Assembly (NCBI GenBank): GCA_964563495.1
Contig: CAZLYK010000165.1
Location: 1 to 11,638 of the forward strand
Direction: 5' to 3'
From: CAZLYK01 sp964563495
GTDB taxonomy: Bacteria; Acidobacteriota; Blastocatellia; RBC074
DNA length: 11,638 nt
Positions 1-7,854 of the stretch are shown here, in pieces. Below the pieces are notes generated by a model that saw only the letters and a list, made by a program, of their open reading frames with translations, had not been told where the DNA came from and did not search any database. A program made the translations under genes and the position numbers. The number at the start of each line of letters is the position of its first letter. Within the stretch, counting starts at the first letter, position 1.

Positions 1-1
1 T

Positions 2-142
2 GCGGGCGCAAGCCTAGCACAAGAGATTGGCATTGGAAACATGACCGGCGGGCTGGCGGGGCGACGGGGCGATGGGGCGACGGGGCGACGGGGCGACGGG
101 GCGACGGGGCGATGGGGTGACGGGGTGAGAGTGTATTTTTGA
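2..142 (+). CDS. Possible 3' tail of an upstream gene (partial)
   Basis: Frame 2 is open from the left edge of the window to a TGA at 140-142. The first 19 residues (AGASLAQEIGIGNMTGGLA) look like ordinary protein. The remainder is translated from the G-rich octamer array and reads as low-complexity Gly/Arg/Asp/Ala. This could be the end of an upstream gene whose original stop was lost when the array inserted or expanded, or just chance openness, since a GC-rich repeat has few stops. Frame 1 is also open to a TGA at 118-120, which weakens the case. I recognise no family in so short a piece. Confidence 0.2.
   Translation, partial: AGASLAQEIGIGNMTGGLAGRRGDGATGRRGDGATGRWGDGVRVYF
58..129 (+). 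repeat. Tandem 8-bp G-rich array, nine units of GGGGCGAC
   Basis: Nine head-to-tail units of 8 bp with consensus GGGGCGAC fill 58-129. Units 2 and 7 end in T, and the last two contain GGGGTGA. Units 3 to 6 (74-105) are four perfect copies. The array ends 38 bases before the first possible start of the TPR-peptidase gene. The same unit occurs in reverse complement inside that gene at 250-284, so the two arrays form a large inverted repeat. Nine runs of four G separated by four bases also fit the general G-quadruplex pattern. Arrays of this kind are seen in intergenic DNA of some bacterial phyla; calling this one a member of such a dispersed family is inference. Confidence 0.95.
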
Positions 143-167
143 TAGATAAAAGATTGGATTCGGGAAT

Positions 168-2903
168 ATGGATCAGGAAATAATGGAGACGCAGGTATAT
201 CGATTTCTATCGAGGCTTCTGGGGTTGATGAGCTCATTGCTCAGGCAATGTCGCCCCGTCGCCCCGTCGCCCCGTCGCCCCGTCTTCTTCTCCCCGAGTC
301 TGCCAGTCCTTCTTCTCTGTCTCTCGCTTCTGCTCTCATGCGCAGCGGCGCAGAATCCCGACATAGATGGCGCTGAAGATGAGCTCAAGCAGGGGAAGTA
401 TTCGGCGGCCGTCACCTCGTTCACGCGCCTGCTGCAAAGCGATCCGGATGATGGACGCGCGCAGCGCGGCCTGCTTCAGGCATATCTTGAAACCGGCCAG
501 TATCGTGAGGCTGAGCGAGACGCTAAACGTTTTCTCGCTTCAAAGGAGAACGAAGCACAAACGCGCCTCTTCCTCGGCGAGGTTTATGCAATCACGGGCC
601 GGTACGGCGAAGCGATCTCGGAATTCGAGAAAGCGCGCAAGACGGAAGAGGTCGCGCTCAAGCTGCGCGCGGATCTGCGCCGCGGCGAGCTGCTGCTGTT
701 GACCGGCAAAGAGGAGGCGGCACAGGAGATCTTCAAGACCCTGGCTGCGTATTACGAGAACAATAAACCGGACACGGCCGAGGAGATTGTGCCGATCGCG
801 CGGGCACTGGTTTATCTGGAGAAATACCAGGACGCAAACGACCTTTACCTTGAAGCCATAGCTGATGACGAAGAATACCTCGAGGCTCAGCTCGGCGGCG
901 GCGAGTTATACACGTCCAAATACAACTACGCCGAAGCGGCTGATTTCTTCAACGACGCGCTCAAGGTCAACGCCAACAGCGCGCGGGCGCATCTGGGAGT
1001 CGCGGCCAACAAGCGGATTGACGGTGGAGAGCCGATGAACGCGGCGCTCGCCCAGGCGCTCAAGATCAATCCCAGCTACGTCGAAGCCAAGACTTTTGCG
1101 GCGACCATCGACCTCGAAGCCGAGCGCTTCGGTTCGGCCAAGACGCAGATCGAGGAGGCGCTGCAGATCAATCCGAACTCGCTCGATGCCCACTCGCTGC
1201 GCGCCGCCATGTTCTGGCTGGAGGACCGCCAGGCCGACTTCGAAAATGAGACCAAAGCCACGCTCGCGATCAACCCCCGTTATGGGATGCTCTATGAAAT
1301 CCTCGCCCATTTTGCGACCCAGACCCGGCGTTATCGCGAGGGGGTGGCCTTTCTGCATAAAGCCATCGAGATCTCACCGAGGCTCTGGTCATCACACCTG
1401 GCGCTCGGGATAGGCTGGTTGCGTCTGGGTAAAATGGAAGATGGGCGCGCCGAACTGGAGCTTGCCTTCAAGGGCGATCCGTTCAACGTGTGGGCCAAAA
1501 ACACCCTCGATCTGCTCGATGCGATGAAGGAATATAAAGAGACGAGGAGCGGAGATTTCATCGTCAAGGCCTCGGCCAAAGAGAACGATGTCCTGATCAA
1601 TTACGCCGTTGATCTGTTGGCTGAAGCCCAGCGCAAGCTCTCGGCGAAATATAAATTCACTCCGCGGGGGCCGATCTCGGTTGAGATCTTTCCCAATCAC
1701 GACGACTTTGCCGTCCGGGCATTAGGGCTACCGGGCCTGGGCGCCCTCGGCGTCTGCTTCGGTCAGGTGATTGCGCAGGATTCACCTTTGGCGCGCCCCG
1801 GAGGCCAGTTCAACTGGGGCAGCACGCTCTGGCACGAATACACGCACGTGATCACGCTTCAGATCACCGATCATCTTATCCCGCGCTGGTTTTCCGAGGG
1901 GCTATCCGTGTTCGAGGAGCACAATGCGCGTCCGGGCTGGGGAGATGATTGGGGCGCCGACAACATCAAAGCGTTGGCCGACGGTCGGTGGTTCAAGATC
2001 GCCGAGCTGGACAATGGATTCATCCGGCCGAAACGACCCGATGATGTCTCGCTCGCCTATTTTGAAGCTTCGCAGGTCTGCCATTTCGTCAATGACCGGT
2101 ATGGCTTCAACGCGATCCTGGAGATGCTCCGCGGCTACCGGGAGAAGAAGAAGACCCCGGAAATCCTCCTCCAGGTATTGAAGCTGTCGGAGCCTGATTT
2201 CGATCGTGAATTCAACAGCTACGTCCACGGCAAAATCGACAAGTACCTCAAATCGCTCGAACCGGCATGGAAGAATCGCGAATCCGGCCAGACGCCGAAA
2301 GAAGAGGTCATCGCCAGGGCGGCTGCCCAACCCGACGATTATCTGCTCAATCTGCGCGCGGGGATGATGCTGTTCGGCGATAAAGAATATGAGAAGGCCA
2401 TCCCCTTCTTAAAGCGATCGATCGAGCTCTTCCCCTATCAAACCGGATCCGGAACCGCCTACGATACACTGGCGGCAATCTATGAGCAGCGGAAGAACAC
2501 GGCCGCCGCGGCCGAGGTACTGGAGGCTCTGATCGGGGTTGATGAGAACAATTATCCGGCGCTCAAGAAGCTGGCTGAGTACAGGCTGGCGGCCGGCGAT
2601 AAAGCGCGGGCACTTGAGGCGCTCGGGTTGAGCTTCTACGTCAACCCATTCGAGCACGCACCACATACGCAGGCGGGAGACCTGTATCTGGAGCGCAACG
2701 AAAACGAGGCTGCTCTCCGGGAATTTCAAGTCGCGCTCGCCGCGGCGCCCCCGAATCTGGCCGAAGCGCATTACAATATCGCCCGCGCCTACCTGGCGGC
2801 GGGCAAGAACAAGGAAGCCAGACGTTCGGTCTTACGAGCGCTCGAAGCCGCTCCCGGTTTCGACAAGGCCCAGGACCTTTTATTGAGGCTGACCAATCAA
2901 TGA
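168..2903 (+). CDS. Exported TPR protein with central peptidase-MA-like (HEYTH) domain
   Basis: This 911-residue protein is probably exported and acts outside the cytoplasm. A hydrophobic segment at about residues 45-57 is followed by Cys58-Ala-Ala-Ala. Leu-Leu-Ser-Cys58 is a weak lipobox, so it may be a lipoprotein, or be cut by signal peptidase I after the alanines. TPR-like helical repeats fill about 66-455 and again about 745-905. Between them (about 465-700) lies a gluzincin-type domain: zinc motif HEYTH at 556-560 and a likely third ligand Glu577 in the WFSEG motif, 17 residues on, as in peptidase-MA-like (DUF1570-type) families. All key residues are present, so activity is plausible, but the substrate is unknown. 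The start is uncertain: ATGs at 168, 183 (AGGAA at 175-179 just ahead) and 228 are all possible, and none has an ideal ribosome site. The DUF4159 gene follows after 25 bases. It could alternatively be an inactive scaffold. Confidence 0.92.
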   Translation: MDQEIMETQVYRFLSRLLGLMSSLLRQCRPVAPSPRRPVFFSPSLPVLLLCLSLLLSCAAAQNPDIDGAEDELKQGKYSAAVTSFTRLLQSDPDDGRAQRGLLQAYLETGQYREAERDAKRFLASKENEAQTRLFLGEVYAITGRYGEAISEFEKARKTEEVALKLRADLRRGELLLLTGKEEAAQEIFKTLAAYYENNKPDTAEEIVPIARALVYLEKYQDANDLYLEAIADDEEYLEAQLGGGELYTSKYNYAEAADFFNDALKVNANSARAHLGVAANKRIDGGEPMNAALAQALKINPSYVEAKTFAATIDLEAERFGSAKTQIEEALQINPNSLDAHSLRAAMFWLEDRQADFENETKATLAINPRYGMLYEILAHFATQTRRYREGVAFLHKAIEISPRLWSSHLALGIGWLRLGKMEDGRAELELAFKGDPFNVWAKNTLDLLDAMKEYKETRSGDFIVKASAKENDVLINYAVDLLAEAQRKLSAKYKFTPRGPISVEIFPNHDDFAVRALGLPGLGALGVCFGQVIAQDSPLARPGGQFNWGSTLWHEYTHVITLQITDHLIPRWFSEGLSVFEEHNARPGWGDDWGADNIKALADGRWFKIAELDNGFIRPKRPDDVSLAYFEASQVCHFVNDRYGFNAILEMLRGYREKKKTPEILLQVLKLSEPDFDREFNSYVHGKIDKYLKSLEPAWKNRESGQTPKEEVIARAAAQPDDYLLNLRAGMMLFGDKEYEKAIPFLKRSIELFPYQTGSGTAYDTLAAIYEQRKNTAAAAEVLEALIGVDENNYPALKKLAEYRLAAGDKARALEALGLSFYVNPFEHAPHTQAGDLYLERNENEAALREFQVALAAAPPNLAEAHYNIARAYLAAGKNKEARRSVLRALEAAPGFDKAQDLLLRLTNQ
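250..284 (-). repeat. Inverted copy of the octamer array, inside the 5' coding region
   Basis: Four perfect units of GTCGCCCC (250-281) plus a partial GTC are the exact reverse complement of the GGGGCGAC array upstream. The array lies within the reading frame of the TPR-peptidase gene. Its 24-nucleotide coding period gives Arg-Pro-Val-Ala-Pro-Ser-Pro-Arg, at residues 29-39, just ahead of the hydrophobic export segment. Bases 250-281 can pair perfectly over 32 bp with 74-105, leaving a loop of about 144 bases that contains all three candidate start codons. The C-rich sequence after it (285-305) may also belong to the same repeat element, but I cannot show this from one copy. Confidence 0.95.
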
Positions 2904-2928
2904 TCGGCCGCGGGAAAGTCAAAGCAAG

Positions 2929-3735
2929 ATGAAGAGAAAAAAGATCATGATCTCGATCCTGGCGCTTTGTCTCCTGGCGGGGTTGGCCCCGGCTCAGCGT
3001 CGCCATAGAAAGCCGCAGATGGACCTGCCCGAGGTGAGTGAGGGCGGCATTCCCAAAACGGACACGAACCTCTCCGGGCGATTCACTTTCGTCCGCGTTC
3101 GTTTTGACACCAGCCAGTACGCACAATGGTACAATTACAATACGATCCTGGGCGATGGCGGACCTCCGTGGTCGCACGATTACCCGGTCGCCGGACGACA
3201 CCTCATGAAGATCATGGCCGAGCTTTCGAAGATCGACGCCAACCTGGATCTCAATGAGCCGATCGTCACTCTCGACGATCCGGCGATCTTTAAATTCCCA
3301 TTCGCCTACCTCTGCGAGGTGGGATTTATGGATCTCAGCGATCAGGAGATCGCCGGGATGCGGGAATACATGCTCCGCGGCGGTTTTCTGCTGGTCGATG
3401 ATTTTCGCGATTCGCGACAGTTCTACAATTTACAGCGGCACCTCAAACGAGCCTTTCCCGAATTCGAGATGAAACGACTTGATGTCTCGCACCCGATCTT
3501 CAATTGTTTCTTTTCGATCAAGACGCTCGACCTCAATCCGATCTACAATTCATACCTGACCCCGGAATTCTGGGGACTTGAAGACGAACGGGGCCGGCTC
3601 ATGATGGTCATCAATTACAATTACGACGTGAGCGATTATTGGCAGTTTTCCGACAACCCCTTTCGGCCGATCGAAGAGACCAATGAAGCTTACAAGTTCG
3701 GCGTCAATTACATCATTTATGCTTTAACGCACTGA
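2929..3735 (+). CDS. Secreted DUF4159-family protein
   Basis: This 268-residue protein has a clear Sec signal peptide: a Lys/Arg-rich start, a hydrophobic core at about 8-19, and a likely signal peptidase I cut after Ala20-Pro21-Ala22. The mature part matches the DUF4159 family as I know it. It has a conserved start (FTFVRVRFDTSQY), Trp/Tyr-rich motifs, a Gly-Gly-containing strand RGGFLLVDDF at 150-159, and HPIF at 188-191. DUF4159 is thought to have a class I glutamine-amidotransferase-like fold, but I see no catalytic Cys-His-Glu set, so a binding or structural role is more likely than enzymatic activity. Its biochemical function is not established. It sits between the TPR-peptidase and MoxR genes. 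The ribosome site is weak; a second ATG at 2947 (Met7) would remove most of the positive n-region, so 2929 is preferred. Confidence 0.93.
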   Translation: MKRKKIMISILALCLLAGLAPAQRRHRKPQMDLPEVSEGGIPKTDTNLSGRFTFVRVRFDTSQYAQWYNYNTILGDGGPPWSHDYPVAGRHLMKIMAELSKIDANLDLNEPIVTLDDPAIFKFPFAYLCEVGFMDLSDQEIAGMREYMLRGGFLLVDDFRDSRQFYNLQRHLKRAFPEFEMKRLDVSHPIFNCFFSIKTLDLNPIYNSYLTPEFWGLEDERGRLMMVINYNYDVSDYWQFSDNPFRPIEETNEAYKFGVNYIIYALTH

Positions 3736-3763
3736 TCAGAGATTTCGAATTTCAAACCCAAGC

Positions 3764-3768
3764 GAGGA
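3764..3768 (+). promoter_or_regulatory. Ribosome binding site of the MoxR gene
   Basis: GAGGA at 3764-3768 stands six bases before the ATG at 3775. It is one of two good Shine-Dalgarno matches ahead of a start in this window, and it fixes the MoxR start. The 39-base gap in which it lies shows no hairpin. Confidence 0.7.
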
Positions 3769-3774
3769 TATTTA

Positions 3775-4797
<1,023 letters not shown>

Positions 4798-4800
4798 AAG

Positions 4801-4866
4801 AATCGACCGGATTGACAAGACACCATCTTGTTCAATCCTGCAAAAATCCCGTCAATCCTGTCGATT
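4801..4866. repeat. Dispersed palindromic repeat between the MoxR and DUF58 genes
   Basis: The gap after the MoxR stop holds a nested inverted repeat built on ATTGAC / GTCAAT. Bases 4801-4816 pair with 4851-4866 at 15 of 16 positions (one C-T mismatch at 4808/4859). Alternatively, 4809-4820 pairs with 4826-4838 as two 6-bp stems with one bulged T (4832) and a 5-base loop, so the left arm can be used in only one of these long stems at a time. The reverse complement of 4833-4866 matches 11605-11638 at 29 of 34 positions, which shows that it is a dispersed repeat. No U-tract follows, so it is not a classic terminator. It ends 11 bases before the DUF58 ATG. Confidence 0.85.
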
Positions 4867-4877
4867 GCTCCAAAATT

Positions 4878-5798
4878 ATGATTTTCAAGAGCGAAAATAG
4901 ATCATCCGAGATTGGTGCGCCGCGGTTTCTCGCGCCGGAGGTGCTCTCGCGCATCGCGTCGCTGGAGCTGCTCGCGCGGACGGTGGTCGAGGGGTTCATC
5001 TCCGGGCTCCATCGTTCGCCGTACACCGGGTTTTCAACCGAGTTTGCCGAGTACCGGCAATACATGCCCGGTGACGACCTGCGATATCTGGACTGGAAGC
5101 TGCTCGGTCGGACCGATCGTTATTACATCAAAAAATATCGCGCCGACACCAATGCCCAGTGCCACATCCTGATCGATGCGAGCGCGTCGATGCGCTACAC
5201 CACGGGGACGGTGACCAAGCTGCAATACGCGCAGTTTCTCGGCTCATCGCTGGCTTACCTGGCCAACAAACAGCAGGACGCCGTTGGGTTGATCACTTTT
5301 GACCGGGAAATTCGGACTCACGTACCGGCGCAAAGCCGGATCGGGCATATGCGGACGATCTTTGGGCGCATGGCTCAGCTTGAAGCCGGGAACGAAACCC
5401 AGCTTTCGTCGATGCTTCATCTGGCGGCGGAAAGGATCACCCGTCGCGGGATGATCATCGTCATCTCCGATTTTTACGATGAGCCGGACGAGATCATCAA
5501 CGCCCTGCAACATTTGCGCTTCAAGGGCAATGATGTGATCGTCTTCCACCTGCTCGATAAAAACGAGCTGGATTTTGAGTTCAGCGAACCGGTCCTGCTC
5601 GAAGACAGTGAGACCGAAGAGCAGATTCACGTCTTACCCGATATCCTGGGTGAGGGGTACCGCGAGACGATCAGAAATCACGTTCAGAGGCTGCGCGAAG
5701 GCGCGGCGGCGAATAAGATAGACTACGAATTCGTGACGACCGACAAGCCGCTCGATTTTGCGCTCTTTTCATTCCTCGCAAAACGGGCGCAGCAGTAA
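4878..5798 (+). CDS. DUF58-family protein with VWA/MIDAS domain
   Basis: This protein has 306 residues from the ATG at 4878. An in-frame TTG at 4812 would add 22 residues, but those would be encoded by the palindromic repeat and are absent from the family, so I reject that start. The DUF58 signature GDDLRYLDWKLLGR lies at about 65-78, preceded by the usual SGLHRSPYTGFSTEFAEYR region. The rest is a VWA-like fold with an apparently complete metal site: DxSxS at Asp100, Ser102 and Ser104, then Thr174 and Asp198 (ISDF). DUF58 proteins are regularly paired with MoxR ATPases and are thought to be their cytoplasmic adaptors or substrates. I see no signal peptide or membrane segment. There is no clear Shine-Dalgarno ahead of 4878, so translation may depend on the upstream gene. 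The stop is four bases before the BatA-type gene. Confidence 0.95.
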   Translation: MIFKSENRSSEIGAPRFLAPEVLSRIASLELLARTVVEGFISGLHRSPYTGFSTEFAEYRQYMPGDDLRYLDWKLLGRTDRYYIKKYRADTNAQCHILIDASASMRYTTGTVTKLQYAQFLGSSLAYLANKQQDAVGLITFDREIRTHVPAQSRIGHMRTIFGRMAQLEAGNETQLSSMLHLAAERITRRGMIIVISDFYDEPDEIINALQHLRFKGNDVIVFHLLDKNELDFEFSEPVLLEDSETEEQIHVLPDILGEGYRETIRNHVQRLREGAAANKIDYEFVTTDKPLDFALFSFLAKRAQQ

Positions 5799-5802
5799 AA
5801 CG

Positions 5803-7842
5803 ATGTCATTTCTCAACCCACTATTTTTGCTCGGTCTCGCCGCGGTCGCCGCTCCGATCATCGTCCATCTGGTGCGGCGGACCAAAGCTCCGCGCGTCGA
5901 ATTCCCGTCGCTCATGTTCGTGCGGCTGGTGCCGCAGCGCACTATCCGGCGGCGCCGGCTCCATAATCTATTACTGCTGGCGCTGCGCTGTCTGGCTTTC
6001 CTGCTGCTCGTGCTCGCTTTTATTCGCCCCTACTTAGGCGATAACCGGGCTGATGCGGCGCGCGGCCGGCGCGCCAACGTGATCCTGCTGGATGCGTCAT
6101 TCAGCCTGCGATACGGCAACCGGTTCGAGCAGGCGAAATCCCGTGCGCGCGCACTGATCGACGAGACCGGCGGCAATGAGCGCACCGCTCTGATCGTCTT
6201 CGGTCAGACCTATGAGGTGCAGAGCCGGTTCACCACCGATACCAATCAACTGAAGGCGATTGTCGCCAATCTGCAGCCCGGTTGGGGCGGCACCGACTAC
6301 ACCCAGGCCCTGCGCGGAGCCGAGGGGTTGTTGAAAGAGGCCGGCGCCGCTGAAAAACGGATATTTCTGATCACCGACTTTCAGAATGCGGGCCGCAATC
6401 CGGCTGAGGCCGGCTATCGTTTGAGCAAGGAGATCAAGCTCGTCCCGGTCGATGTCGGCGAGCAGGACTCTGCGAATCTGGCGATCACCGACGTCGGCGC
6501 ACAATCATTGATCTACCAGCCGAAATACACCGATAAGCTGACGGCCCGGATAGCCAATTTCAGCGATCGAGCCAAAGACGGGGTTCGGGTAGAGTTTCTG
6601 CTCAACGATCGGACGGTTGAAAAGCGCGAGCTGAAGATCGCGGCGCGGGAGACTGCGACCGTCGAATTCACCGGGTTCAACCTCAATGAGGGCGTCAACC
6701 GGTGCACGATCCAGATCGAGGGTGATGATTTCCCCTTTGATAACCGGTTTTACCTCACCCTGCGACGCGCCGAGCAGTTGAAGGCGTTGGCGATAGAGAC
6801 TGCGACGCGGGGCCGCAGCGAGAGCTTCTACCTGCGTAACGCATTGACGACCGGTGAAAATCTGCCCTTCAAGCTGGACCTCAAAACTGCCGGTTCGGTC
6901 AACCCGACCGAGCTGGTCCAGTATCGCGTGGTCATTCTCAACGATGCCGGCGGCATGAGCCAGGCGCTCGCGACCCAAATCATGAAATTCGTTGAGGGTG
7001 GAGGCGGGTTGATTCTGGCGGCCGGACCGCACACTGAGCCTGGAGCCTTCAACCAGCAATTTCAAAACTTTGCCCCGGCGAAACTGGAAGAGGCTGTCCG
7101 GCTGCGCGGCGATTATGTAGCCTTGAGCGAGATCAAGGTCGATCATCCGATCTTCGAAATCTTCCGCCAGAGTGGGCGATTGGCTGCGGCGCGCGTCTTC
7201 GGTTATCACCGTGCGACGCCCCGGGAAACGTCTTCCGTGCTTGCTCGTTTTGAAGACGGCAGCCCGGCGTTGATCGAATCCGCCGCTGGGAGTGGTAAAA
7301 TCCTGCTTTTCACCTCGACCTTTGATTCGAGCTGGAATGATCTGCCGCTCACCCCTATCTATCTGCCGCTCGTGCGACAGATGACCAGATACCTGGCCGA
7401 GCGCGAAGAGATGGCCTGGCATCCGCAAGGACAGGCCTTTACCGCAGCCGCCGGTAAGGATGGCGGGCTGCCGGCGGTCGATACGCCGGGCGGTGAGAGG
7501 GTCGCTGAACGCAAGGAGACAGCGACGGGAGAGCTGATCATCAATGCCCGCGAACCCGGATTCTATCGTTTGCGTTACCCCGAGGTCTCCGATTACGCCG
7601 CGGTCAATCTGGACAGCAGAGAATCGGATTTCTCCCGGCTCAATCTTGAAGAATACATTGGATCGGTCACCGGAGCGGAGGCGAAGAACAACCCCGCCGC
7701 CGCGGCCGATGAGAAGATGACCGGCGAAGAGCTGGAATCGAACCAGCGCATCTGGTGGTGGCTGCTGATTCTCTCGCTCTCGCTCTTTCTGCTCGAAGCG
7801 GTGCTCTCTCGCCGGACGAAGATGGCTAAAGTTATCGGATAA
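5803..7842 (+). CDS. BatA-type membrane protein: BatA N-terminus, VWA, GATase-like domain
   Basis: This 679-residue membrane protein begins at the ATG at 5803, which gives the canonical BatA start MSFLNPLFLLGL. A longer TTG-started frame from 5758 only runs into the end of the DUF58 gene. Transmembrane segments lie at about 4-23, 55-75 and 650-668. The Arg-rich loop between the first two (RRTK, RRRR) and the basic C-terminal tail suggest that both face the cytoplasm, which puts the large central part in the periplasm. That part holds a VWA domain with a full MIDAS (Asp97, Ser99, Ser101, Thr164, Asp192), a probable beta-rich region (about 215-345), and a GATase-like segment with VEGGGGLILAAG (397-408) and DHPIF (447-451). 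VWA proteins of this kind act with MoxR ATPases. It is probably translationally coupled to the DUF58 gene (four-base gap). The next gene follows after 12 bases. Confidence 0.94.
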   Translation: MSFLNPLFLLGLAAVAAPIIVHLVRRTKAPRVEFPSLMFVRLVPQRTIRRRRLHNLLLLALRCLAFLLLVLAFIRPYLGDNRADAARGRRANVILLDASFSLRYGNRFEQAKSRARALIDETGGNERTALIVFGQTYEVQSRFTTDTNQLKAIVANLQPGWGGTDYTQALRGAEGLLKEAGAAEKRIFLITDFQNAGRNPAEAGYRLSKEIKLVPVDVGEQDSANLAITDVGAQSLIYQPKYTDKLTARIANFSDRAKDGVRVEFLLNDRTVEKRELKIAARETATVEFTGFNLNEGVNRCTIQIEGDDFPFDNRFYLTLRRAEQLKALAIETATRGRSESFYLRNALTTGENLPFKLDLKTAGSVNPTELVQYRVVILNDAGGMSQALATQIMKFVEGGGGLILAAGPHTEPGAFNQQFQNFAPAKLEEAVRLRGDYVALSEIKVDHPIFEIFRQSGRLAAARVFGYHRATPRETSSVLARFEDGSPALIESAAGSGKILLFTSTFDSSWNDLPLTPIYLPLVRQMTRYLAEREEMAWHPQGQAFTAAAGKDGGLPAVDTPGGERVAERKETATGELIINAREPGFYRLRYPEVSDYAAVNLDSRESDFSRLNLEEYIGSVTGAEAKNNPAAAADEKMTGEELESNQRIWWWLLILSLSLFLLEAVLSRRTKMAKVIG

Positions 7843-7850
7843 AAAGAGGT
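7843..7850 (+). promoter_or_regulatory. Ribosome binding site deciding the start of the DUF4175-type gene
   Basis: AAAGAGGT at 7843-7850 is a strong Shine-Dalgarno match, with GAGG ending five bases before the ATG at 7855. The in-frame GTG at 7849 overlaps this site itself and so is unlikely to be the start. This removes two residues from the longest possible reading frame. Confidence 0.7.
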
Positions 7851-7854
7851 GGCT

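Noticed and set aside
58..129. CRISPR array
   Set aside because: The units are 8 bp and contiguous, with no unique spacers and no cas genes nearby. It is a simple tandem repeat.
131..167. Promoter for the operon (TTGATA at 139-144)
   Set aside because: A TTGATA resembling a -35 box exists, but no good -10 box lies at the right distance before the start region. I cannot support a promoter call.
4812..4877. Upstream TTG start adding 22 residues to the DUF58 protein
   Set aside because: The added residues would be encoded entirely by the palindromic dispersed repeat. The family N-terminus is well matched from the ATG at 4878.
5758..5802. Upstream TTG start for the BatA-type protein
   Set aside because: It would overlap the DUF58 coding end and precede the canonical MSFLNP start. 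Nothing supports the extra 15 residues.
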